From NCBI GenBank assembly GCA_001683735.1, contig LUGG01000009.1:744001-808000 (forward strand): a stretch of DNA of 64,000 bases, written 5' to 3'. The notes beneath the pieces were generated by a model. That model ran no database searches and was not told the DNA's origin. It worked only from the letters and a program-made list of their open reading frames with translations. Position numbers and translations under genes: made by a program. Positions 11,263-22,816 of this stretch are shown here, piece after piece. This stretch comes from Grifola frondosa. Taxonomy: Eukaryota > Basidiomycota > Agaricomycetes > Polyporales > Grifolaceae. Numbering within the stretch: the first letter of the stretch is position 1; every line of letters begins with the position of its first letter.

Positions 11263-12721
11263 CGTTGCAAACCATGGGACGAGATGGGCTCGGTCAGTAT
11301 GGAAAATTGGGAGGACGATGGTACCCACCCTCTATCGGTTATATGCACTTGAAGTAATATAAAACGAGGCTACAGCGTCGACAAGTCATCGGATCTATTC
11401 GACATCCGAAGGTGTTGCAGATTACGAGTAGCCACCGACAAATGCGGCAATGCGACCCTCACAATCAACCTCGTGGAGAACACGCGTAATGAGCTCCCCC
11501 TCCAAAGACGCGCGCAGAGATCATCGTGAGGCAACGCAACACAAGCTTGCGGTAACATAACCGCCGAAAAAGACCACGTTCGGCGTTCGGATTGGGCAGA
11601 GGTCTTTCAGTAATGACCAGGAAAAAAGCATTGTACGTAGTGGGTCACCCAAGGCTGTGCTCGCCCGTTATCTACACGAGTGGAAGTCGTGTACGGTGTG
11701 TTCCGTATTGCGCGTGCAGCTCATGCTATATAAAAACAAGCAAAATCTTGCTGTGTATACCAATGACGATCATTTCAATTTCAATTTGATGACGAGGCCT
11801 AGATTCTTCCGAGAGTCCATGGTGCATTTGACCGGAAAAGCTGATGCAAAGAAGATACGAGTATGATACGTACTACAATTGACGATAGCGACATAAAGCC
11901 GGTATCAGAAGGGACAGGCATATGAAGGTGATTGTCGTTTTGTGAGTGAGTGAGCAAAGCTTTACATATTGATTACGGACTCCGAGTAAACGGAGTTTGG
12001 CGCTAGATCTCCGATCAAAGTTTGTCACAAGTTGAACCTGAGCGTTGTTCATATACTGTATGTATTCTCGATGCTGCTATAGTACTGAGTACTAAGTGAG
12101 AATTTAGAACCTAGTCCGACGTTCATGAAGACAGCGACATATCCAGAAATCTTCGATCGTCACTGTAGCATATTATTTTGTTGTAGTACTTTGAAACGTA
12201 ACAATAGGTCAAGTGGCCACGCATTCATATCGTAAATTGTACGTGGTGTGCATTTCTGTTTCTCATTCTTACGCTCACTTTTGCATACTGAACGTAACAT
12301 GCAGCCATCACAAAGAAAGCCAGAATTCAGTATTGAGTCAACACGTTGTTATCGGTATTTTAATCTAATTTCCTGGTGATGAATCACTTATACACTTAGG
12401 TCAAATTCTCTGCATAGCTCCTACATTTGTATTGCTGGACTAGTCGCAACTTGTGATGCCGAATATGTTGAAAACCCCCTAGAAAACATATGCACGTGGT
12501 GCCTGATGACATCATTCTCTCTCTGGAACACTTATTAATATTCTTCTGCTTACCGAGACAGGAGAAACGAGATCTGTAAGCTTATATGAGATGCTATAAA
12601 GCCCTGAGGGTTCATCGATGTCATAAAGACGCACTGAAGTCAGGTCAAATCTCAAGTCAGTGTTATCTCGATGGTCAATGCAACAAAATTCTAACCACAA
12701 TACCATTCGAAGATAGTCAAC
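11263..12721. other. Intergenic between divergent genes, AT-rich
   Basis: This 1.46-kb region separates the divergent DnaJ and SDR genes and must include both promoters. It is noticeably AT-rich from about 11750 onward and holds a small TGAG direct repeat at 11940-11954. I see no credible coding or RNA gene. Confidence 0.5.
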
Positions 12722-14184
12722 ATGTCTAAAACGCCAATCTTCCTTACTGGCGCTACAGGTATGCGTTCAAATGTTGCCTGGAAGCTTATTTACGCGACGT
12801 TTCGTCATGTTAATCTTACGAATCTAGGTTATATCGGAGGTGCAGTGCTAGAACGCCTCCTCGCTCATCCCAGCGTCGGTACCTTTGACATCACGGCACT
12901 CGTGCGTTCTCCGGAGAAGGCGAAACTTCTCGAGACTTTTGGTGTGAAGCCTGTCGTCGGATCTTTGACCGAGCTCGACAAGCTTGCCGCCCTGGCAGAA
13001 CAGGCACATGTCGTTTTCGAATGTGTAAGCTCGCGTCGTACTTACCGGAGTCATTTTTAACCACACTTGACCGTGTACGTAGGCAGATTCTGACGATCTT
13101 CCTGCTATGGAAGCTATTTTGAAGGGCATAAAAAAGAGACATGCGACAACCGGCGACGTGCCGATCTTCATCCATACCGTAAGTGCCTCCTGTCTCTATT
13201 GTTACATCATATGGTAATCCTTGTCCGCCGAACACTTAGTCTGGCAGCGGTGAGTGACATCGGGGTCATCATTGAGGTGATGCTGACATGGTCAATTTGA
13301 ACCAGGTGTCTTGACCGACAATGCGAAGGGCATGTATGCCACTGACACCATCTACTCTGATCTTAACGTGGAACAAATCGAGTCCCTTCCGCCCACCGCT
13401 TATCACAGAAATGTCGATCTTACGATAGTGCAAGCTGATAAGGAAGGTTCGTTAAGCAAGTTCTCTTCAATAGAATTGAACTGATCTCGTATGCAGGTTA
13501 TGCCAAGACCTACATTGTCCTTCCGGGGACCATCTATGGGATCGCTTCTGGACCTCTGTTCGATGCCCAGATCTCGAATCGACATTCTATGCAGATCCCT
13601 GCTCTCATCAAAGCTTCTCTCGCCAGGAAGCAAGGCGCCATGGTTGGACTGGGTAAAGCTATATGGCCTAGCGTGTATATCGATGACGGTCAGTGACAGT
13701 CATTTTGTATGATACGTTTCGCTAACCATTTGTTCGGGCACGGCCATTATCGGTGCATGACAGCGGCCGACTTGTACATCGTGCTCTTCAATTCCATCTT
13801 AGCCAATCCGGATACCACGGGGCATGGCCGCGAAGGTTTCTACTTTGCGGAGAACGGCGAGCACACCTGGTACGACATCAGCAAGACCGTCTCCAAAGTG
13901 CTGGCCGAACACGGCATTGGCACCGACGAGCCGACGACATTCTCGACTGAAGAACTGATCAAATACTTCGGTTCCGAGGTAAGTTTACGGTCCGCTTGTT
14001 TTTGTTTGGCTTAACTATAAGGTCGTGCCCCCAGGACTTTGGCAACTACGGCGGGACAAACTCTCGTTGCCGGGCTGATCGTTCGCGGTCGATCGGGTGG
14101 AAGCCCACCAAGACCAAGGCTGACATGCTCGCTAGCATCAAGCCAGAGGTAGAGGCGATTCTGCAGCGGCAGAGCGACGTGTGA
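12722..14184 (+). CDS. Extended SDR: NAD(P)-dependent epimerase/dehydratase-like protein
   Basis: Rossmann-fold oxidoreductase of the atypical extended SDR/NmrA-like type; the substrate is unknown. The ATG at 12722 opens MSKTPIFLTGATG, which an intron (GTATGC to AATCTAG) joins to YIGGAVLERLL, completing the dinucleotide-binding TGxxGxxG motif. ITALVRSPEKAKLL is the expected second strand. Later exons give IFIHTSG, VLTDNAKGMYATDTIYSDLN, YAKTYIVLPGTIYG and a long C-terminal part with ADLYIVLFNSIL, EGFYFAENGEHTWYDISKTV and GWKPTKTKADMLASI, ending at 14184. At least five short introns interrupt it. It faces the SIS1-like gene tail to tail (238-bp gap). No frame jump is needed in the parts I spliced. 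Confidence 0.8.
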
Positions 14185-14422
14185 GGATCCCAGTTGAAAT
14201 GGAGGATGATGACATTCGGTATCGCTCAAATTTTTTGATGTACTACCTATTGCAGATTATTGGAAATATTACTTGTTTGCACTTCCGTCAGTGCAATTTC
14301 ATCATGTACTAAGTAGTCCCAATCCATTATATGAAGTCGGGTATCCCTTCTACATTGCAGAGTACACTACGGGTAATAATACAAAAAAGTTCGACGAGTC
14401 CACATCAACAAAAGCCCATCCA

Positions 14423-15733
14423 CTACGCCAACGCCTTCCGAATGCCTTCCTTTTGCGCGGTAGTTAACCGATCGGGGAAGACAATGTCCCACTTCACGAT
14501 CAGATCACCTTTCCGCTTCACACTGCCCTCCTTCCTGATGGGCATGCCTTCGCCCGATACGGTTGTCTGCTGGCCAGGCTTCACGATGCCTGAGGGCACA
14601 GGCACCTGCAGCTTGCGCCCATCCAGCGCATCCACCGTACGCTTCCCGCCAGCGCCCGTGAGCGCGTCGACCAGTAGCAGGGGTACGTGGCAGACGAGGT
14701 CGTTTCCCTCGCGCACGAACCACCCATGCGGCTTCTCCTCGACAACGAAAACAAGATCCTGCGCCTCCCCATTAATCTGTTCGTTTCCAGCGCGGGGAAG
14801 CGGACCTTCGTCCCGCTCTTCCACCCGGGATGTATCTGGATCTCGAGCACCTTGTCCTCGGTCCCGCCGTTTAGTAATCGCCGGCCGACTTTTAGGTGCT
14901 TGACGCAACCACTGTATAGGTCTTCCAGCGAAACTTTGAGTGGGCGTGTGATTTCGGATGGTCCTGCGGCTGGTGCGGGGGACGCTGGTCGTCGGGGTGT
15001 TCGTGTTTGTCGAGGAATCCCGCCAGGCATTCCGCCTGGCATCCTCCCTGGTGTGCCATGACCACTGAAGAAACCGCCGGACATGTCGTCGTCTTGGTCT
15101 GGCGAGAACATGCCGCTCATCCCACGCAGACCTCCACCACCGAAACCACCAAAGAACTGTCTGTGAGACGAGAAAACACGTGAGCAAACAGGATGCCATG
15201 GGAGACTGCAGAGAATGCTTACTCGAAGATTTTATTGGGATCCGTTGGTGAGAATCCGCCACGACCGCCAGTACCGAAGGAGCCCCCTGGCCCGCTTGTG
15301 AACGTGAATGTTTGAGCACCTCCGGGGAAACCGCCGTAGCCAGAGAAACCACCTCCTCCTGGGCCTCCTGCTCCAGGTGGAGGAACGCCTCCACCCTTCA
15401 AACCCTCTTCTCCGAATTGGTCGTATATTGTACGCTTCTGCTTATCGCTGAGGACTTCAAACGCCTCTGATATCTACAAATGTCATACATCGTCAAAAAT
15501 GATGCCACAGGAGTTCACGGGAAGATGATCTACCTCCTTGAACTTCTTTGACGCTTCTTCTGAACCGCTGTTACGATCAGGATGCCATTTCAAGGCCTTA
15601 TATTCATATAGCCTCAGCATGGACCTTCAAAAGAGTTGAACAAGCCACTCACCATCTTTTTGTACGCCTTCTTAATTTCATCGTCATTGGCATTCTTGTC
15701 AACGCCGAGTAGTGTGTAATAGTCTGCACCCAT
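14423..15733 (-). CDS. SIS1: Class-B DnaJ co-chaperone, Sis1/DnaJB type
   Basis: Cytosolic/nuclear Hsp40 that partners Hsp70. The ATG at 15733 gives [20 protein letters not shown] and KKAYKKM, then after an intron [21 protein letters not shown] with HPD, and [21 protein letters not shown] Gly/Phe-rich region ([19 protein letters not shown]) and a Gly/Met region ([10 protein letters not shown]) follow, as expected for Sis1. The two client-binding sandwiches carry [46 protein letters not shown] and [16 protein letters not shown], and the dimerisation end is [15 protein letters not shown]. Four introns are visible. One base appears missing in the G run at 14794-14797, between KVRFP and AGNEQINGE. 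Sis1 is normally essential, so an assembly error is likelier than a broken gene. Confidence 0.88.
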
Positions 15734-15975
15734 TGCGAATTAATATGTTAAGCAGATAACTGGGTAGGTCGTCGAGCGTTATGGATGACTCTCAAGCGCG
15801 TTAAGTAGAGGAACTTTGAAATCTGGAACCAGCGACATCGCTGACGTTGTTCCCAGAACATACCAGAACAATCTATTAGCCGCAATGACGTATATTGGAG
15901 ACTAATCAGGAGCCTGTATTCATACTCAGCAATTCCGCCTGAAATATATTTTGAGCACGTGCATAGGAGTCTGGT

Positions 15976-17012
15976 GTGGCATGCACGTCCGCGTCGAGGT
16001 TGAAGGCCGCCTCCCGACAGTCTACAGCATCCACGATGGCAACATCATTAGCAGGCGCGGAGGATGTCCACGACGATAGCCGACGAAATTCACTCATCAG
16101 GAGGTCGTGGTACGCCATGTCCGACCTGCTTTCTCCGTTCTCTCCTTCTGCATTAGCATCGCTTCCGACGAGAACCTTCCGGCGCCGTCCTCGATATACC
16201 CGCGCAGACAATGTCCCCGAGGCCGCACAAGATGAACACGGGCAGATGCCGACCGTGCGAGACTATCACTCTATCAATCTGCCACCGCAGGTGCGCGTGC
16301 CGAAGAAGATTGCGACGCCCATCAAAGTCGAGGGTAAAGTCTGGTTCGCAAATGAGAGGAGTAAGTTGTGCTACCAAGCCCCGATCATTTCGGTGTAATA
16401 TTGAACATGTCGGTCTCCGCTTTAAAAGCATGGATTTCATACCTTCAGCTCTCTGTCCTCGTCGGGACGCTCGCTTTAGCATTATTCAACGCGTCTAAAG
16501 ACCAGATTGCCCGGGACTTTGCTTATGCATACGCTGCGATCAGCGTTGGTGTGCTGGTACGTTGACCACTTCTGCGTATCCCTTCTATGCTTTGACATCA
16601 GATGTCTGACGTCCCTGCAGATATATGGGTATGCTTTGTATCAGCGCCGCATTACATTGATTCGTAAACGTGATCCTGGTCATTTTGGTGACTAAGTCTT
16701 TCCCTGAGCTGCTAACCTGGCGTCTGAGCTTCTGACGGATGTTGATAGACCAGATCCTTGGGCCTGTTCTGATCAGCGTCTGTCTCTTCTCTGCGGTTCT
16801 TGCAAACTTTGTCATTCGGGGTGAGGCCTTCCCTTATCTATCTATTTGTGCCTCTACTGGTTGCTGATACTCTTAACGTGTATTTGTATTTACGATAGTT
16901 CGTGAATTGTGAGTTTATTCCGTTTTTCCTTCATGTTCCATGATGCGATGATTTTATGACACACCACAGACAGAAGAAAAATATTCCCATTCCTGGTATA
17001 CCGTTCTTGTAA
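15976..17012 (+). CDS. Vtc1-like DUF202 membrane protein
   Basis: Small three-helix membrane protein of the DUF202 family, known from the vacuolar transporter chaperone (polyphosphate polymerase) complex. The diagnostic block is IKVEGKVWFANER, then after an intron (donor GTAAGT) TWISYLQLSVLVGTLALALF, followed by YAYAAISVGVLIYGYALYQR, RKRDPGHFDQILGPVLISVC and FSAVLANFVIRVREL. These are three hydrophobic segments with the family's basic loop RRITLIRKRD. Five short introns keep phase; the last exon ends QKKNIPIPGIPFL at 17012. The first in-frame ATG is at 15976, but the ATG at 16117 (MSDLLSPFSPSAL) is equally possible. There is no SPX or catalytic domain. It is divergent from the SIS1 gene. Assignment to VTC rather than another DUF202 protein is inference. 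Confidence 0.72.
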
Positions 17013-20000
17013 GATTCGTGTGGTTCAGCCACGGCGTTGTATCGCAACGAGCGTCCCGGCACACTTATTTCTCGTTCTACTCCATTGAACAGTATATTTC
17101 CGAATTTGTTTCCGATATGTATTTACCTCCCGTGTAATATCAGGTGTCTGTGTTCCTAATACCATCCCTGTGGTTCATCTCATATACCCTCCTTGAGCAT
17201 GTCACAAGCTGGCTGCAGTTCAGCTTCTAGTGCATATCCCACCCCAGGTGGTTCGAATCCGTAAGTTTCGGATTACTATTGCGGATGATCTTCTAGCTGA
17301 CCTTAAAATCAGATGGTTTCGTCCACCGCTATTCTCGTCTTCGTTATCCTCCAATAACATGGAACCTCGCTCTGACAATGTCAAGATTATTTAGTACTGG
17401 CAACTGCCATGTTCACCAGCGAGTTTTCCAACATTCCAAAACACATGGGTACACGCTTTATCCTTCCTCAGACCCTCTCGGCGAAAGTGGTCGGCGTCAC
17501 AATATCTCCATATGTCTCCCGAACAGACCTGCGGCGGAAATATCCGTGTGAGCATGCGTTTGTCTATCATGTCAGGGTACTGCCGCTGTTCCAGAGTCGG
17601 CATGATCACATTATCTCGCTGAAGGCTGTTATCCCGGTATGTGGTGCATTGCTTCCATGGAGATTTTTCTGTACCTTGGCAAGTTCTGTCCGCTCTACGC
17701 ACGCTCGTCCATTGAACAATAATTTACATATCCAGTGTCGGATAGCTGAATTGACCATGTGACATTGGCGGAAGCGGTTTGCGGGCCATCCATTAAATCG
17801 CTCTAACTTGGATACGCTATGTGCACATGAACCAATGACCAAATTTGACTGCCAGGATATACGCTCTCGGTTACTCTTCGTCGCACATATGTTACGCTAA
17901 GCCATTTCAAGGTCCGTACCAGCAACCTTCCTCGATGTTACTGCAACGGATGTCACGCTCAACGTTAGATTATGTCCGGGTGTAATAGCGACAACTGACA
18001 CCCGGAATTCCAAGCTGGAGTGCCATACAATTGTTCGACTTCCCAGCATGATGTGCATCATCCTATGCTCAGTGCTCATGACCCAGTCATAAGATAATTC
18101 ATTTCCGTCTGCTTGTAAATATCACATACGAGGGTATGACATTGATTTCGGGGACGAGAATTATGTGTTCCCAAGCACGACAGAAAGTGCTCATTGTGCT
18201 CATAATATTAATATGCTGATTTGAGGCAATTGAGCTTTTCTTATCACAGTAAATGACCAAGTGTAGTTTGCACACGACCCAGGTTGACGTCTGTCCTCGT
18301 GAGCTGTGTTACTCCGAATTTTTATGTTTGAGGTCACCTTTTTTAATTTCCGTTAATTGGTTCGGACCAATTTTAGTTCGGAAATGCTAGTTAAGATTTT
18401 TATGCATTACAGTTATCTGCGCCTGACCTGCTCAGCGCTGTATTTCCGACTGACTCGTCGAATTCAGTCCTGAATTGAATCCGCGATTCTGATCTTGTAA
18501 TGCCCGAATTGGAAAACCTCCTTCCTCATTTGGATATCACGAACAGATGAGCACGTTATTCACCTGAAGACGAAGGAGCGACGTGCCAAGACACAGCTGC
18601 AGATGAGGTTTACGATGTTCTCACAAGTTCTGCTTGCTGCGGAGAAGAATCCGCAACAAGCACAATTTTGGGCTGTTCGTCCCATGAATCTCGCACTTCA
18701 GGCCCAGGCACTAAACCGTAATGAACTTAGTGCCATACAGACGGATGATGGTGCAAAGCGAGCTCACCCCACACAGAGACATGCACCACGGGCAGCACGA
18801 GTGGTAGACCCTGACGGAGCTTTTGGTTGATATCGCATGACTGTTTGATCTAGTGACGGACCGTGAACCCGCTGAGTCGAGCGATGTTCTATCAGTGTGC
18901 ACGGACAGAGCAACCACATGTCCTTCGCGTCTTCAGCGCAAGAAGATACGGCGACAGCTCAGCGAATATCGTGCCACAACGATATCAGCGGCTGGCAGCG
19001 CCCACATCGCGGCAGGATAGACAACTCGTAGCGAAGTCATACACGCACCATGTGCTCGTCGTGAGGATGCTCCTCGAGAAACGGTTCGCGGAAGTTACTA
19101 TTCGCGAGGCTGACGAGACCACGATAACAGCGGGGGTTTTGATGCTCGGAATCAGCCTCTGCTTCGCAGCTCTGCGTATTGCCCTGTATCGGGCATGAGG
19201 TTCTAGGAGCTGAAGCGCGACTGGCTAGGATCTTCGTCGCGACATCCGTTACGTTTCGCATATGCTCACAGCGAGCACAAGTGAAGCTAAGGCGAGAGTG
19301 CCGCTGATCAGCAGTTGAGTTGTAAAAAAAACGGAGCGAAAGCTACAATCCCAGTGACAAGGCCCAATTGACAAATAGCCCTCGGGCTGTGACTGACCGC
19401 CTGCGAGTGGCTCGAACATATGCTCGCGAAATCTGCCAGGCGGTACACATACACTGAAGCTCCAGACAAATGCCGACCCTTCTGCGCCGGCTCACGCGAA
19501 AAGCGAGATGCCGGGACCAGAGTTTATCAAAGCTTGCCGACGACGAGCAACGTCCAGTCCCTCCATCGTCCAGAATGCAGAGAGATGAGAGTGGCATGCT
19601 CGGGTCAGACCGAAACGCCCGCAGTTATCCGTGGGACGCCCGTCGCTTGGTTCGCATTTTCCATAGAGGGCGAGAGCCGAAATCCCTATTTGCAGAACGC
19701 AGACCCTTGAGTTCTACTACTTCCGGATGGCATTATGATTACAGAAGTTCTCGGGACCTTTTGCCAGGACGACGGGTTCGGAGAGAGCCCGAGGGAGGAG
19801 TCATGGAGCCATTGGATCTGGAGCTACTCCAACGGAGAGCAGAGTAAACCTCAGGACGGTGTGTTTTAATAATATGTTTCTCTTGTTACGGAACTTCAAG
19901 TTAATGGAACGGCTGGTTCTGCGAGCTAGATCTGGCCGGAATATGCCACAGACAAGTAAGGCACAACTGCGGCATCGTTGACATATCATCTCCCACTGGT

Positions 20001-20561
20001 CTTCGACTGCGTACTAGGTCCTATCGCAATGGAAGCGAAAGGGCTCGTGGTGCATTCAATCCATACTCTTCCCTCCTTCTAGCAGATCTTGCAAGCGAAA
20101 ACACCGCGGGTATATCATGCCTAATCTTAGAAATACAGACCACTAGTTTCCGACGAACGAGCGGATGACCCCTCGCCTTGTGCGAGAGTCAAACCTTCTC
20201 AAACTTCACTGATAGTCAAACGTCTAGGCATGAGAGTGATGGGAGTGTGTTCCGTTCTGTGTCGGGATAAACATACAACAGGTACGTTACGGCATCCAAG
20301 GTTCTATCGAAAACTTCCAGTGTGAAACTAAAATACATGTCTATATGAGTAGGTTGTGGCCAGGCATAATTTATGACTTCAAAGCAAATGATGACGACAG
20401 AAAGTCAATACCGAAGAGGTGGAGCGGGGAGGTCTGTAGCCACAATTGCCAATTTTACGATGCGCCGACTATCGACGTGGATGTCAGGCGACTCAGATTC
20501 AATGCTATAGGCAGGCATGAACTGTGAGACGATGTGGGTCATGCGTCATTTGATGAATGGC
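17013..20561. other. Gene-poor tract, no supported gene
   Basis: This 3.5-kb region has no domain-bearing frame on either strand. The longest frames (117 codons at 17409-17762; 111 codons at 18863-19198) lack recognisable motifs and consistent splice partners. Composition shifts to AT-rich around 18180-18420. There is no terminal repeat, transposase or reverse-transcriptase motif. It could hold unrecognisable relics or a non-coding transcript, but nothing supports a specific call. Confidence 0.5.
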
Positions 20562-20983
20562 TTACACGACGTTCACAGACTTGTGCCTCTCAAAGTACCC
20601 TGGCATGGATGATCCAGGTAAAGGCTTTTTAACGTTGCGGATGATATAGTACCCGCCGAGGATGCCATTCTAAAGATAAGTGATGTTCAGGTCAGATGTC
20701 AAGATAGCCTTCGTATTAGCGCCACACCACTTACTCGGTTGTACCCGTCGTTCGGGACTTCAACAGCGTTCTGCCAGTCAACGTTCAGGCAGAAACCCGA
20801 TCCCTCGAGCATCGCGAGGACTATCTTCTGCAGCCCCATGCGCGGAAGGGGGGAGCCATTAAAGGTGAACTCGAGCTTTTGGGAGAAGGTGTCGTCGAGT
20901 GCTTCGAGGCAATCTCGCTCTGTCTTCGCCTCGAAGACACGCTTGATGTGCTCGATCGACCACGCGTAGAATGTGGAGAGCAT
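20562..20983 (-). CDS. Small NTF2-like (SnoaL-like fold) hypothetical protein
   Basis: Two exons, 20983-20735 and 20669-20562, are joined in phase by a 65-nt intron (donor GTAAGT, acceptor TTTAG) and encode 118 residues. The protein starts MLSTFYAWSIEHIKRVFEAK, continues DDTFSQKLEFTFNGSPLPRM and LDWQNAVEVP-like strand text (VDWQNAVEVPNDGYNR), and ends GGYYIIRNVKKPLPG, FERHKSVNVV. The helix-helix-strand order and the long curved sheet resemble the NTF2-like fold of small proteins common in mushroom genomes. That resemblance is from memory of the pattern, not a search. No catalytic residues or function can be assigned. A G-rich tract lies just upstream of its start. Confidence 0.68.
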
Positions 20984-22816
20984 TCTGAGATGAAGATGTG
21001 CGTGTACGAGTATGGGGGTGGGGTGGGGTGGTGGGTGGGAGCGGGGCAAGGTAAGTGAAGACGAAGTTCGTATTCTGAAGATCCTACATGCGCAGCGAGC
21101 TTTTATATACCTGCGCTCTTTTGTTTGATTGCCAGGATAACCTCCCCGCACCAGAATCCGTATAATCGTGGTGCGACTTCCAGTGCCAAAGAATCCCACA
21201 GAATTGTCATCAATTTGGAAAGTGGTCGCCACGAAGGATAGGTCAAAAACGGAACTCGCTTCGTCGTCCCTGTAATCATTGGGAAATTCGCGGAACACAC
21301 AGTGGCTTCTGATCCTCATTGTGCTTCGCAATCTGGACGCGAGCTTCCAAATTAGACGTGAGCATGAGGAAAGGGGCCTGGAAAGTCTCGGGGTGACAAC
21401 CCCACTGAGGCTGCCGCCCCGAGGCGAGCAGTAAGCACAGCGGCGACGTTTACCCACAGCGTGAAATGACACGAACGCCGCTTGCTCTAGCAAATATGCT
21501 GATCTCCTCGGAGTATTGAGCGTTGAACCTAATTCAGAACGTTAAATGCAGGGATCGAAGACAGATTGTGCCACGAAATTGAGCGGGTGCTGAGCTGGAA
21601 TTCATAGCTGCAACTTAACCTGAGAGAATTTTTACTTACACGTATGGGACTGCAGGGACAATACACGGGCTCCGCATGGCAAAGCCTGGAACACAGAACG
21701 CACCGGGGTGAGTCAGTCGAGAAATACTGATAGCGAATCGAGCTCTCTGCGATTTGTCAAATCCTGGCCAACATGATGGACGCGGGACTGGGGTACACTT
21801 GCGATGGTCGGTTGTGGTCTGTATGATGACGGCGTCGAGTCTAGACCTCGAGTTTGTAGAGGTCATTCGGCACCTTTACATCTCGTGCATGATGAAGGTA
21901 CGAAACTGACCGTCAAAAATCGCTTAATTTCCGTCAGGTCAGGTATGCTCAGTGCCCAGCATCAGCAACCTGCATACTACAGCATTCTGGGGCCAATCGC
22001 GAGGCTACCTGAGGCTACTTGATGCGCATGCCCGTTTCCCAGGTATGGGAAGCAAGCAGATTATACGGAGCCATTAATGTTCGGTCTCATACGTGTAGGA
22101 ACGTGTACGTACCAACTCGGTAGACAGGGAGCACCGCCGGAAGAACGTGAGATTCGCATCCGAGCCCGAACGGCACATTGCGATCCACATCTCGTGCCAA
22201 CGGCGAAAACCAAATGGAGCACATGCTAATCTGCGCCTTGGGATCATCGCATGGATTGCACCCTCACATGCATTGGATCCTCACAATATCTTTGAGGCGT
22301 ATCGAAGGACCGGTCCTTGCCGAAATTCATACATACATGGATTTCGCCACATACTATCTCGATCCTTTGCAGTAGCATAATCCATATCTGCTCAGCATCG
22401 TAATCATAACTCCAGAGTTTACCCGCAAGAAAGTCAAGTAACGGAAAGCCAGAGCAGCAGGTGCATTTACAAAAGAGGAATTGCCGTCATGACACAACCC
22501 TCAATCTTCGGATACATGAACGCGGGAAACGACACGCGACGTACGAGGAAGTACGTTCTACATGCCAAGGTCGAGCAGACGTCAATTTCCCACCTCCACC
22601 AAAAATTGAACGACGATATCATATTCGTACCTGCTATGGGCTTTCCTTCTCCGCCGCGGATCGCCTGGTCGACCCGGACGGAAATAGGTACTGATATTTG
22701 CCAAGCTATCATTGCCATTGCGAGACACCAAGTACGATCGAGATGGAAAAATTGCGGAGAGCTACAGGATACACACGGGAAAATACAAATTCGAGGTTAT
22801 CGCTTCCAGGCCTTCC
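20984..22816. other. Intergenic with G-rich tract, otherwise empty
   Basis: This 1.8-kb region between two minus-strand genes contains the G-rich tract at 21014-21046 and the presumed promoter of the NTF2-like gene. Other open frames (for example the long minus-strand frame continuing upstream of 20983, and frames around 22490-22890) carry no motif. The end of the DBP5 gene begins at 22817. Confidence 0.5.
21014..21046 (+). repeat. G-rich tract (G-quadruplex-type) upstream of NTF2-like gene
   Basis: The + strand carries five runs of three to five G separated by one or a few bases, followed by one more run, which fits the usual quadruplex pattern. It lies 31-63 bases upstream of the minus-strand ATG at 20983. 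In that gene's sense it is a C-rich pyrimidine tract of the kind common in fungal promoters. Confidence 0.5.

Noticed and set aside
17249..17262. tRNA B-box-like sequence GGTTCGAATCC
   Set aside because: The flanking bases do not form a T-arm stem, no A box or acceptor pairing lies at the right spacing, and it is isolated.
18863..19198. 111-codon plus-strand frame ending in a hydrophobic helix
   Set aside because: No homologous pattern, no neighbouring exon, and it lies in a tract where all frames look random.
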